NCBI GenBank assembly: GCA_028688905.1
Contig: JAQTXH010000001.1
Span: forward strand, 248,001-312,000
DNA length: 64,000 nt
DNA from: Acidiphilium sp.
GTDB taxonomy: Bacteria; Pseudomonadota; Alphaproteobacteria; Acetobacterales; Acetobacteraceae
Direction of reading: 5' to 3'
In this document: positions 1 to 7,456 of the stretch, in pieces
Numbering within the stretch: the stretch's first letter is position 1
Layout of the letters: every line of letters starts with the position of its first letter
Translations under genes and position numbers: made by a program
The notes under the pieces: model-generated
What the model was told of the DNA's origin: nothing
The model's input: the letters and a program-made list of their open reading frames with translations, nothing else
Database searches by the model: none

Positions 1-827
1 AGCTGATGCAAGAGGGCAAGCGGCCGGTCGCGGTCGGGTTTTACTTCTCGATCGGACACTCGCTGGTCTTATTCATCGGCACCATCGTCATCGCGGTGAC
101 GGTGATGCAGATTTCGGATGGGTTCAACAATTTCAACCATCTTGCCGGGATCATCGGCACTTTGGTGTCGGGGGTGTTTCTACTCGTGATGGCGCTCATG
201 AACCTGATGATCGCGCGATCGACCTACCGCACGTTCCGACATGTTCGTAACGGCGGCGCGTATAATGACGATGATTTCAATATTCTGCTGAACAACCGGG
301 GTCTGATCGCACGCATTCTGCGACCGTTGTTTCGGCTGGTCGAGCATAGCTGGCAGATGCTGCCGGTGGGTTTTCTGTTCGGCCTGGGGTTCGACACCGC
401 GACCGAGGTCAGTCTGCTGACCGTGGCGGCGGTCGAGGCGGGCAAGGGCATGCCAATGTGGTCGATCCTGGCGTTTCCGGCGCTGTTTTCGGCGGGAATG
501 TCGCTGATCGACACGACCGATGGTGTGTTGATGCTGGGTGCGTATAGCTGGGCCTTCGTCAAGCCGATACGCAAACTCTATTACAATCTGACGATCACGC
601 TGGTGTCGGTCGCAATCGCCCTGCTGATCGGCGGGGTCGAGACGCTGGGGTTGATTGGCGGCGAGATGAAATTTCAGGGCTGGTTCTGGGGCCGGATCTC
701 AGACCTCAACAATAATTTTGGGTTCCTCGGCTTTGGGATTATCGCGATCTTCGTTGTCGCCTGGGTTGTTTCGGTTGTCGTCTATCGCGTCAAACGGCTG
801 GACGAGATCGAGGTTGAGAGCATCTGA
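1..827 (+). CDS. Nickel/cobalt permease, NiCoT family (5' end cut by window)
   Basis: The reading frame is open from the left edge, so the N-terminus lies outside the window; about 274 residues are visible. It is a multi-spanning inner-membrane protein of the HoxN/NixA nickel-cobalt transporter family, which imports Ni2+ or Co2+ for metalloenzymes. Family signatures seen are FYFSIGHS near the visible start, GFDTATE near residue 130, and GMSLIDTTDGVLM near residue 165. The metal-binding HX4DH helix of the family should lie upstream of the window. At least five hydrophobic segments are visible, and the protein ends in a short charged tail. No urease or hydrogenase maturation gene is visible beside it. 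The family call is secure; Ni versus Co specificity cannot be read here. Confidence 0.93.
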   Translation, partial: LMQEGKRPVAVGFYFSIGHSLVLFIGTIVIAVTVMQISDGFNNFNHLAGIIGTLVSGVFLLVMALMNLMIARSTYRTFRHVRNGGAYNDDDFNILLNNRGLIARILRPLFRLVEHSWQMLPVGFLFGLGFDTATEVSLLTVAAVEAGKGMPMWSILAFPALFSAGMSLIDTTDGVLMLGAYSWAFVKPIRKLYYNLTITLVSVAIALLIGGVETLGLIGGEMKFQGWFWGRISDLNNNFGFLGFGIIAIFVVAWVVSVVVYRVKRLDEIEVESI

Positions 828-1224
828 ACCAGGGAACTCAAAACCTTGCCGTTGTTCACGAGAGCAATATTGCTTGAGGTTGACGCCCTTGCGGCAACCG
901 AAAGCGATGAAATTGCTCGCGAAAAGAAGATAGAGTATGTTCGTCCTGAAACGATCATGCTCTAGCACAAAATCAAAAGTTCCAATAAAAAACAAGGAAA
1001 TTTTCAGCAGTCCGCTAGAAGAGCTAAGAAGGATTTCATGATTCATGGTAATATTCAATCTAATCCCCCGTGATCGTTTCAAGCAATAATTTCATGCTGC
1101 GGAGACTGCCCGGCTTTCTCCAGTCCTGTTGCGGGAACGATTGCTGTTTCCTGGCAACTCATCTAAAGTTATACCGTTCCAAACTATGTTGTCTTGAGTT
1201 TGATCGTCGAGGAGGCAGTGAATT
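828..1224. other. Intergenic region, lower G+C, with one dispersed repeat
   Basis: About 400 bases without a supportable gene. Bases 862-965 are copy 1 of a dispersed palindromic repeat listed separately. The remainder (about 970-1200) is A+T-rich and presumably holds the promoter of the downstream glycosyltransferase; I could not identify -35/-10 boxes with confidence. A Shine-Dalgarno sequence (CGAGGAGG) lies at 1208-1215. Confidence 0.6.
862..965 (+). repeat. Dispersed palindromic repeat family A, copy 1
   Basis: About 104 bp, starting with the palindrome AGCAATATTGCT, then a segment with GGTTG...CAACC arms, and ending in a hairpin with arms AGAGTATG and CATGCTCT. It is clearly similar along its length to the reverse complement of 13161-13265 and, over the first 70 bp, to 9762-9830. 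It lies about 35 bp downstream of the permease stop codon. Confidence 0.75.
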
Positions 1225-2286
1225 TTGACGCGGATCATGCATTTAGTGAATCACTGCGGCAAGGCGAACGGGCATGTGAATGTTTCCGTCGACATGGCAT
1301 GCACGCAGGCCAGAAGCGGGCATGTCGTCGGGTATACCTGTTCAAAAGGCGACTATATTCCACTGCTCGTTGAGACGGGCGTAAAAGTATACGAAGTTCC
1401 AGAACCGCATCGCAGCGTCGGGCAATTTTTTGCGGCAAATTATCATTTGTGGAAAGCCATCAGGGCATTCCGTCCGGATATTTTGCATGTACATATGGCG
1501 GCGCAGAGTGTGCTGGTGCAGCCCTACCGGCTTTTTGGTTACAAAACCGTCACAACCGTGCATAATGAATTCGACCGCTCCGTCTGGCTCATGGGCCTTT
1601 CCACCAGGGTCGTGACCGTCAGCGAAGCCGGGTATAGGGCCATGGTGAAGCGTGGCTTCAGCCGCAAAAGAGTGCGGTTTGTTCTCAATGGGTCGGTCGG
1701 CTCGCCGCGGCTCGCACAAAAATTCACCTCGGCAAAGCTCGAACATCCGGCCGTCATCACGGTGTGCGGCCTACATCCCCGCAAGGGGATTGGCGATCTT
1801 CTGCACGCCTTCCGCATGGTCAAATCGGATTTCCCCGCTGCCCACCTGTATATTCTTGGTGAAGGTCCTTCGGAATCGGAATATCGGGAACTCGCTACGT
1901 CGATTGGCCTTTCCGGCAGTGCGCATTTTCTCGGCTATCAAAACGATCCGCGGGAATATCTTTCCTCGGCCGATATTTTTGTCCTCGCATCGCATTCCGA
2001 TCCGGGGCCTCTGGTCATCGCCGAAGCACGCAATGCGGGCTGCGCGATCGTCGCCACCGATGTTGATGGCATTCCTGAAATGCTGGACCGCGGCCAAGCC
2101 GGCATTCTGGTGCCGCCGAAACAGCCGGAAATGATCGCGCGCGCGGTGGGTGGGCTGTTGGCTGACGATGCCGCGTTGCAAAAATATTCGGGCCTAGCCA
2201 AAAAGAATTCAGAACGCTTTACCATCGAGCGGGTTTGCCGCGATATGGATAAAATTTACGCGGAGTTACTTCCGGCAGGCGGCTGA
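1225..2286 (+). CDS. GT4-family glycosyltransferase
   Basis: A 353-residue protein with the two-Rossmann-fold (GT-B) pattern of GT4 glycosyltransferases. The N-terminal half has the acceptor-side pattern (HLVNHCGKANGH, DILHVHM, VTTVHNEFD). The C-terminal half has CGLHPRKGIGDLL, ILGEGPSE and the donor-binding SDPGPLVIAEARNAG segment with the family E-x7-E type arrangement. It probably transfers a sugar from a nucleotide donor during surface-polysaccharide synthesis. The start is TTG at 1225, chosen because GGAGG lies 9 bases upstream. Base composition (about 50-55% G+C) is lower than in the genes right of 6100. It is convergent with an acyltransferase 3 gene and near a GH16 gene, consistent with an exopolysaccharide role. 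Donor and acceptor are unknown. Confidence 0.9.
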   Translation: MTRIMHLVNHCGKANGHVNVSVDMACTQARSGHVVGYTCSKGDYIPLLVETGVKVYEVPEPHRSVGQFFAANYHLWKAIRAFRPDILHVHMAAQSVLVQPYRLFGYKTVTTVHNEFDRSVWLMGLSTRVVTVSEAGYRAMVKRGFSRKRVRFVLNGSVGSPRLAQKFTSAKLEHPAVITVCGLHPRKGIGDLLHAFRMVKSDFPAAHLYILGEGPSESEYRELATSIGLSGSAHFLGYQNDPREYLSSADIFVLASHSDPGPLVIAEARNAGCAIVATDVDGIPEMLDRGQAGILVPPKQPEMIARAVGGLLADDAALQKYSGLAKKNSERFTIERVCRDMDKIYAELLPAGG

Positions 2287-2347
2287 AAACGAACGACGCG
2301 GTTGAGTTGCCCCTTCAAAACCGTTGCCGCGATGTCTCGAAGGTACT

Positions 2348-3472
2348 TTACTCGGCGCTCTGCAGATCGGGAGCGGGTTGACGCCAAGATAGAATTTTTC
2401 CTTCCCCAATTTTCAGGACAGAACGAAGCCTCTGAGCGGGTTTCTCGACAAAATGCCACGACACGGCAGCAAATAGAATGACTGTCGGGATACTCAATAA
2501 AATATTGACGGGCCAAAAATCACCGTAGGGTACGGCGTACACTATGGTTTGCTGAATCGCGAAGCCATAGAGAAAAATACCATATGAATAATCGCCACCG
2601 AAGAGAAATCTACGGCTCGGGTTCATCAGGCCAAGATAGACGGTGAAATAAGCTGCTGGGACCGGTGCCAGAAAATCCCCTGACGGGACAAAACCTAAAA
2701 GTGCCACGGAAAGAACACCGGAAATTAACCCAGAGGTTGGCGTAAACGGCAGTACATCGCGATACATATAAATCGATACGCCAGACAAGAATGTCGCAAT
2801 CAGGAGTGCGCCGTTGATGGCACCTGGCACCGGAACGATGACCCCATGATGGCGGTAAAGGGTCACGAGTAGATAGGTAAATGTGACCAGGACAACAAAT
2901 ATCGGACCGAGGATCCGGTGCCGTTTTACACCGAGCAGTGCGATGCCGGCCAGCGTAATATAACAACCGAGTTCGAACGGGATTGTCCAGAGCTGTCCGT
3001 TCACAATGTTGGGTAATGGATTGTGTTCAAACATCCCGGGCAAGTAGAAATGAACATCGCCAAGAACGTTGCGCAAATATAGGAAATACTGTGGGTCCGA
3101 AAAATATGTGTGGAGCGGCAACGTCGTCAGAAGTGGCCCGAGGATAAACGCAGAGAGGAGCACTTCGACGGCCAAGGCCGGATATATTCGTAAAACCCGA
3201 AGCCCCAAAAACATGAACAACGTTTTGGACCGTTCGAGACTCCCCGCGACCAAAAAGCCGCTTAAAGCAAAAAAGGCCGGTAAAATCATCCTGACGATCG
3301 GACGGGCCGGACTCTCAAAGATCGCCTGATCGGCGGCCAGCCCATAGCTTGTTATGGCGCTGTGCAGAGTAACGATCGAGAGCGACAGGCAAACCCGCAT
3401 ATAGTCAAAGCCCGATGCGTGGCCGCCGGTTCTGGTAATCCTCTGTGCAATGGTCGGGAACGGAACTTTCAT
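2348..3472 (-). CDS. Acyltransferase 3 family membrane protein
   Basis: 374 residues, mostly hydrophobic with about ten membrane segments, typical of acyltransferase 3 (OafA/ExoZ/NodX-like) proteins that O-acylate surface sugars from cytoplasmic acyl donors. Family features seen are the N-terminal GFDYMRVCLSLSIVTLHS segment with its histidine, then LPAFFALSGFLVAGSLERS, the RVLRIYPAL loop, and near the C-terminus GDYSYGIFLYGF followed by SWHFVEKPAQR. ATG start with GAAGGG upstream. It converges on the glycosyltransferase at 1225-2286 with only 61 bp between stops. Substrate is unknown; acetylation or succinylation of an exopolysaccharide is an inference from context. Confidence 0.92.
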   Translation of the reverse strand: MKVPFPTIAQRITRTGGHASGFDYMRVCLSLSIVTLHSAITSYGLAADQAIFESPARPIVRMILPAFFALSGFLVAGSLERSKTLFMFLGLRVLRIYPALAVEVLLSAFILGPLLTTLPLHTYFSDPQYFLYLRNVLGDVHFYLPGMFEHNPLPNIVNGQLWTIPFELGCYITLAGIALLGVKRHRILGPIFVVLVTFTYLLVTLYRHHGVIVPVPGAINGALLIATFLSGVSIYMYRDVLPFTPTSGLISGVLSVALLGFVPSGDFLAPVPAAYFTVYLGLMNPSRRFLFGGDYSYGIFLYGFAIQQTIVYAVPYGDFWPVNILLSIPTVILFAAVSWHFVEKPAQRLRSVLKIGEGKILSWRQPAPDLQSAE

Positions 3473-3945
3473 AATAACCCTTCATTTGGCCTTGGTGCAT
3501 GGATCGGGGCGCTTTGAGCGTTTTCCCATTGTATCGGCCATTATTGATCGTCGCGGAAACGGATACCCGAACTGGTCATCCAATTGAAAACATTGCGGGC
3601 GATTTTAGTTTTGGCCTTGTACTTGGAGGCCACAGAACAACCAAAGCATGCATGCCGTCACATGTTGTGCAACTAAAAGTATATCGCCGTGTCAGCATAT
3701 TAAATAATGGCCGCCGCAAGGGAAAAATTCTCACTGGATCATGATCCATGCACTTAAGCCATTGTTATCAACAACATCATATGAATGGCTACCGATATAA
3801 GCGTTTATTGATGGCCAAAAAAAGATTGTGGGTTACTTGTAGCGTGAGTTGCTCACAAGATTCAAGACAATTGCAGGTCACCGACAGGGCAAGGATACTT
3901 CAAAAAAAGTGCCTGATCGACCGCATAGTGGCCTGCGCACCGCAT

Positions 3946-3979
3946 CGTCCACAGGGCAATCGTCCACAGGGCAATCGTC
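3946..3979 (+). repeat. 15-bp tandem duplication
   Basis: CGTCCACAGGGCAAT occurs at 3946-3960 and again at 3961-3975 without change, followed by CGTC, the start of a third unit. Confidence 0.9.
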
Positions 3980-4026
3980 AAAAATTCGTGAAGCTCGTAT
4001 ATAGATTAGGCAACGCCTAACACCAC

Positions 4027-4068
4027 CCGAGGCAGGCTGGCCGAGGCAGGCTGGCCAAGGCAGGCTGG
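4027..4068 (+). repeat. 14-bp tandem repeat, three units
   Basis: CCGAGGCAGGCTGG at 4027-4040 and 4041-4054; CCAAGGCAGGCTGG at 4055-4068. It lies about 130 bp upstream of the preferred GH16 start. Confidence 0.9.
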
Positions 4069-4196
4069 ACAGCGGATGAAAATTCCCCATATCTTCTCCG
4101 CAGTTGGCAAAATATGACCATTTTACAAAGGTTTTATGATAAAATGTTGCTTTTATGACACGCCGTTGCATGACACCCATGGGTGGAGGGATCAGG

Positions 4197-5120
4197 ATGG
4201 CGGCGAAATGCGGTTTTTTATTTCGTAATATTTTTTCCCGGAATACAGGCATGTCCTGGAATACAGGCAAGTTCGCCGCCGCCGGAATTGTGCTCATGCT
4301 CGATTGTTGTCGCGGCACCGCCGCCACGCTCAACTTGAGCGGCTATCGAATGACCTTCGATGAAACATTCTCCAAGCTTGATATTTCCGCCTACGGACCC
4401 GGTACACAATGGACCGCGCATACGCCATGGAACGGCGATTTCGGCGATGCGATTTTCGGTAATCCGGGTCCGGACGGACCTTTTGCCATTACCCCGGACG
4501 GTCTCACGATCACCGCCCGTAAAGGTGCAAACGGCCGCTGGTACTCTGGACTTATATGTTCCGTAGACCGCGATGGCCCAGGGCAGCAAGGTTTTGTGCA
4601 GCGCTATGGCTATTTCGAGATGAAGGCCAAATTACCGACCGGCCCCGGCACTTGGCCGGCCTTCTGGCTGATCGGTCAGAATAAATCGAAATCAGCTTCG
4701 GAGATCGATGTTATCGAATATTATGGCGCTTTCGACCGTTATTATCACAGCACCGAGCACGTTTGGGTGAAGGGAAAGAATCAGCTTCTGCGGACCTACA
4801 TGAAGGAAGTGCCAAAGGGCATTCTCTCCTCGCAGTTCAACACTTTCGGCGTGCTGATCGAACCTGACCGGACCCGATTCTATTTCGACCGGCAGGAATA
4901 TTGGTCGACCCCCACGCCGCCGGAATATGACCAGCCAATGTATATACTCGTCGATCTTGCGCTCGGCGGCGGTTGGCCGATCGATCACCTGACGTCCCCG
5001 CAGGTGATGGATATAAAATATGTCAGGGTTTATCAGAAAATTCCCGGCGACTTAACCCAAAATGGTGCGCGGCATTCCCGGCCCGGCCAAACCCTGCAGC
5101 CGCATAGCAGCGTGCCGTAG
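4197..5120 (+). CDS. Secreted glycoside hydrolase family 16 (beta-glucanase-like)
   Basis: About 307 residues from the preferred ATG at 4197, which has GGAGG 8 bases upstream; an in-frame ATG at 4155 has no ribosome-binding site. The N-terminus has a hydrophobic segment (AAAGIVLMLDCC) ending near an Ala-x-Ala site, suggesting export. The catalytic centre SEIDVIEYYG matches the GH16 ExDxxE pattern, with the first Glu as nucleophile and the last as acid/base. GYFEMKAKLPTGPGTWPAFWLIG and the C-terminal MDIKYVRVYQ strand are also family-typical. Such enzymes (ExoK-like) trim bacterial exopolysaccharides or degrade beta-glucans. The early coding region contains an 18-bp duplication giving repeated NTG residues. 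The position beside GT4 and acyltransferase genes supports a role in polysaccharide processing. Confidence 0.9.
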   Translation: MAAKCGFLFRNIFSRNTGMSWNTGKFAAAGIVLMLDCCRGTAATLNLSGYRMTFDETFSKLDISAYGPGTQWTAHTPWNGDFGDAIFGNPGPDGPFAITPDGLTITARKGANGRWYSGLICSVDRDGPGQQGFVQRYGYFEMKAKLPTGPGTWPAFWLIGQNKSKSASEIDVIEYYGAFDRYYHSTEHVWVKGKNQLLRTYMKEVPKGILSSQFNTFGVLIEPDRTRFYFDRQEYWSTPTPPEYDQPMYILVDLALGGGWPIDHLTSPQVMDIKYVRVYQKIPGDLTQNGARHSRPGQTLQPHSSVP

Positions 5121-5181
5121 GCACCGGGCCTGACAGCAGTTCACCCGCGCGAGACGCGTCTTTGTGCCGATGACGCAGTCT

Positions 5182-5619
5182 TCAGCTCGGCACCCACGGC
5201 GTCGGCGGCGGCACGAGGCATGGGGCCTCGACATCCACGGTGCCAAACGCGGCGGGTCCCGCAATTTCGATATATTCCATATCCTCGGAGTAATCGAACA
5301 GGTAGTGGGTAATTCCGGGCCGCTGATGCACGCAATCGCCGGCCGCTACCAGATGCTCGACATCGCCGTACATGAACCGTGCCCAACCCTTGGTCATGAT
5401 CACGATGTGAAAATCCGCGATATGCTTGTGCCAGCCGGTACCGTGCTCCGGCGGCCGCGACGGATTCGCCTTCACCAGCTGGCAGATCACCTGCCCGCCG
5501 GTTGCCGCCTCAATGCCGAGGTCTCGATACATAAAGAAATCCCGCAATCCATCCATCCGCCATGGCGTATCGTCCGGTTTAATATGGCTGAATTCGGTGA
5601 TCATGGTTTTGTCCAACAT
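5182..5619 (-). CDS. Cupin-domain protein
   Basis: About 145 residues forming a single small beta-barrel cupin. The metal-binding motif is HGTGWHKHIADFH with a following glutamine/histidine-rich second motif (DCVHQRPGITHYLFDYS). The ATG at 5619 is preferred because GGAG lies 6 bases upstream; an earlier ATG at 5631 contributes only four residues. The function is unknown: small cupins of this kind may be enzymes, sugar-binding proteins or sensors. It converges with the GH16 gene (61 bp between stops) and is otherwise isolated, upstream of a tRNA cluster. Confidence 0.8.
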   Translation of the reverse strand: MLDKTMITEFSHIKPDDTPWRMDGLRDFFMYRDLGIEAATGGQVICQLVKANPSRPPEHGTGWHKHIADFHIVIMTKGWARFMYGDVEHLVAAGDCVHQRPGITHYLFDYSEDMEYIEIAGPAAFGTVDVEAPCLVPPPTPWVPS

Positions 5620-5795
5620 GACCTGCTCCATCGGTTTTAATCGGGGTCAAATCATGCAGGCTACGCCCATGCGGGGTCAAGAAATATTTTGCGCCGCACC
5701 ATTCCGCGCCGATCTGCGCTGCGAAATTTGCCTGCTCCGCTTGGGTCGGGAGCACCATTGAACCCCAACCTCAGCCAGATTATAGGAGCATTGTT

Positions 5796-5869
5796 GCGGG
5801 TGTAGCTCAACGGTAGAGTCCCAGCCTTCCAAGCTGGTTGTGCGGGTTCGATTCCCGTCACCCGCTCCA
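5796..5869 (+). tRNA. tRNA-Gly (anticodon TCC)
   Basis: 74 nt with encoded CCA. The acceptor stem GCGGGTG pairs with CACCCGC; the D-arm is GTAGCTCAACGGTAGAGT-like; the anticodon stem CCAGC/GCTGG encloses loop CTTCCAA (anticodon TCC); the T-arm is GCGGGTTCGATTCCCGT. Confidence 0.97.
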
Positions 5870-5978
5870 GTGGCTTTGCTGGGTTTGGGGTCGGTTTCTG
5901 CCTTGGGCCTTGACAGCGAAGCCCGCGCGTTGTGCAAGGCGGACGGATGCGTGTTGTCCGCAAGCGACCTGTCACTGC

Positions 5979-6054
5979 AGGGGTGTAGCTCAATTGGCTA
6001 GAGCGCCGGTCTCCAAAACCGGAGGCTGTGGGTTCGAGACCCTCCACCCCTGCC
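5979..6054 (+). tRNA. tRNA-Trp (anticodon CCA)
   Basis: 76 nt with encoded CCA. The acceptor AGGGGTG pairs with CACCCCT, the anticodon stem CCGGT/ACCGG encloses CTCCAAA (anticodon CCA), and the T-arm carries GTTCGAGAC. It lies 64 bp upstream of secE, the common bacterial tRNA-Trp/secE/nusG arrangement. Confidence 0.97.
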
Positions 6055-6118
6055 AACCGGGCTGTTCTGGGCCGGTGCGCGGCACGGTCTTTATTTCTTA
6101 TTTTGGAGCATAGCTAAA

Positions 6119-6313
6119 TTGGCGTTCAACCCGGCGAAGTTCTTGCGCGACGTGCGCACCGAGGCGTCCAAAACGACATGGCCGTCGCGCCGGGAAACAT
6201 TGGTGACCACCGGTGTTGTACTGGCGATGGTCGCGTTGACGATCGTATTCTTTTTGGTTGTGGATCAGGTTATCGGCCTCGGCATGCGGGTGCTGTTCGG
6301 CGTAGGGGGTTAA
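6119..6313 (+). CDS. secE: Preprotein translocase subunit SecE
   Basis: 64 residues, the usual length of single-span SecE in alphaproteobacteria. The cytoplasmic amphipathic part FLRDVRTEASKTTWPSRRE carries the conserved K-x-x-W-P-S motif, followed by one membrane span (GVVLAMVALTIVFFLVVD). It clamps SecY in the SecYEG channel. The start is TTG at 6119, preceded by GGAG at 6106-6109; no better start exists downstream. It follows tRNA-Trp and precedes nusG by 5 bp, so the two are surely co-transcribed. Confidence 0.96.
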   Translation: MAFNPAKFLRDVRTEASKTTWPSRRETLVTTGVVLAMVALTIVFFLVVDQVIGLGMRVLFGVGG

Positions 6314-6318
6314 AATTC

Positions 6319-6849
6319 GTGGCAAAACGCTGGTATGTTCTGCATGTCTATTCCGGGTTCGAGAAAAAAATTGCGACCCAGATCACTGAAACCGCAGCAC
6401 AGAAGGGTCTTTCTGACGAGATTGAGCAGGTGCTCGTGCCGACTGAGGAGGTGGTGGAAATCCGCCGCGCCCAGAAGGTCAACGCCGAGCGTAAATTTTT
6501 CCCCGGCTATGTGCTGGTCAAAATGGAAATGAGCGATGATGCCTGGCATCTAGTGCGCGATATTCCGAAGGTAACCGGCTTTCTCGGGACCAAAATCCGC
6601 CCGACGCCCATTTCCGACACCGAAGCCGAACGGATGATGCGCCAAGTTCAGGAAGGCACCGAACACCGCCGCCCGGCGGTTGTGTTCGAGATCGGCGAGC
6701 AGGTGCGCGTCGCCGACGGACCCTTCGCCAGCTTTATCGGCGTGGTCGAGGATGTCGACGAGGAAAAAGCCAGGGTGAAGGTCTCGGTCTCGATTTTTGG
6801 GCGCTCCACGCCGGTGGAACTGGAATACACCCAGGTCGAGAAGGTCTGA
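6319..6849 (+). CDS. nusG: Transcription termination/antitermination protein NusG
   Basis: 176 residues from the GTG at 6319, which begins VAKRWYVLHVYSGFEKK, the standard NusG N-terminus; the longer frame to 6178 is a read-back through secE and is rejected. The NGN domain (GYVLVKMEMSD, VTGFLG) is followed by a KOW domain (GEQVRVADGPFASFIGVVE). NusG binds the beta' clamp helices of RNA polymerase and couples to Rho or ribosomal S10. The ribosome-binding purines GGGGG are at 6306-6309 and nearby. Unlike in most bacteria, rplK does not follow: the next gene is a convergent MaoC-like gene. Confidence 0.97.
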   Translation: MAKRWYVLHVYSGFEKKIATQITETAAQKGLSDEIEQVLVPTEEVVEIRRAQKVNAERKFFPGYVLVKMEMSDDAWHLVRDIPKVTGFLGTKIRPTPISDTEAERMMRQVQEGTEHRRPAVVFEIGEQVRVADGPFASFIGVVEDVDEEKARVKVSVSIFGRSTPVELEYTQVEKV

Positions 6850-6863
6850 ACGGTTGCGTTTTC

Positions 6864-6890
6864 ACATTATACTCAAACCGAGTATAATGT
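6864..6890. terminator. Perfect 11-bp inverted repeat between convergent nusG and MaoC-like genes
   Basis: ACATTATACTC, spacer AAACC, then GAGTATAATGT: perfect arms and a 5-nt loop. It sits 14 bp after the nusG stop and touches the MaoC stop, a place for a bidirectional terminator, but no U-tract follows. The same TTATACTC-N5-GAGTATAA core recurs at 48935-48955, so an operator is also possible. Confidence 0.45.
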
Positions 6891-7309
6891 CACGGTTGAT
6901 CGAGCAGCACGCCTTTGCTGGTGCCTTCCACCGCCACCACCCCGGAATCGAGCAGTGTGAGGGTGCAGGTGGTGATGGTGCCCAATCCGGGCTTGTGCTC
7001 GATGCCCGTAATCGTCCAGCGGATCAGGGTGCGCGAGTCCATCGGCACCGCGCGCCGGAAGCGGAACGTAAATTCGAGGCCCACAGTCGGGCCAAGTCCG
7101 GAAAAGTGCCGTGCGGTCAGCCCCATCATGCGGGCAGTGGTTTCGGTGCCACTGGCGATCAGGCCGCCATATCGCGAGGCGGCGGCGATGGCGGCGTCAT
7201 GATGCATCGGGTTGGTGTCACCTACCAAGCGAGCGAAGTCTTGCGAAGATTTGGTTTCAAAGACATGCTCGGTCTCGAAACTAGCCCCGAGCTTTACCAT
7301 GTCACTCAT
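6890..7309 (-). CDS. MaoC-like hot-dog dehydratase
   Basis: About 139 residues with the single hot-dog fold of (R)-specific enoyl-CoA hydratases. The catalytic Asp/His motif is visible as DFARLVGDTNPMHHD near residues 25-40, followed by GLIASGTETTARMMG and the conserved LEFTFRFRRAVPMDS strand. Members hydrate trans-2-enoyl-CoA, for example supplying polyhydroxyalkanoate synthesis. The ATG at 7309 is preferred with AGGAAGGA about 10 bases upstream; the frame opens at 7330. It is convergent with nusG and divergent from galU. Substrate chain length is unknown. Confidence 0.82.
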   Translation of the reverse strand: MSDMVKLGASFETEHVFETKSSQDFARLVGDTNPMHHDAAIAAASRYGGLIASGTETTARMMGLTARHFSGLGPTVGLEFTFRFRRAVPMDSRTLIRWTITGIEHKPGLGTITTCTLTLLDSGVVAVEGTSKGVLLDQP

Positions 7310-7456
7310 CCTAGGTGATTCCTTCCTCACAACTTATTGCCCGCCACGTCATGCCGTGGCACTCAACTTACGCCAGAGGTGCCACAAGGTCAGCGTTCCG
7401 TCCATTCTTTAGTGGTCTCGGCCACGAGCGATTTTTTGATTTTTGGGGAAATTTCA

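Larger units (their letters stand above)
3473..4196. other. Long A+T-rich intergenic region with short tandem duplications
   Basis: About 720 bases between the divergent acyltransferase and GH16 genes. Small open frames here (3499-3744, 3748-4020) lack a ribosome-binding site and recognisable content. Two direct tandem repeats are visible: CGTCCACAGGGCAAT twice at 3946-3975, and a 14-bp unit CCGAGGCAGGCTGG three times at 4027-4068 (third copy with one change). The region presumably carries promoters for both genes; none could be placed confidently. Confidence 0.6.

Noticed and set aside
3499-4020. Two small plus-strand frames upstream of GH16
   Set aside because: No ribosome-binding site, no family resemblance, and they run across tandem duplications.
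5661-6056. Minus-strand open frame over the two tRNA genes
   Set aside because: Its translation (GLEPTASGF, VTGIEPAQ) is the well-known false protein produced by reading through tRNA T-arms; the tRNAs explain the sequence.
6178-6318. Upstream extension of nusG
   Set aside because: The extension is secE read in another frame; GTG 6319 gives the normal NusG N-terminus.
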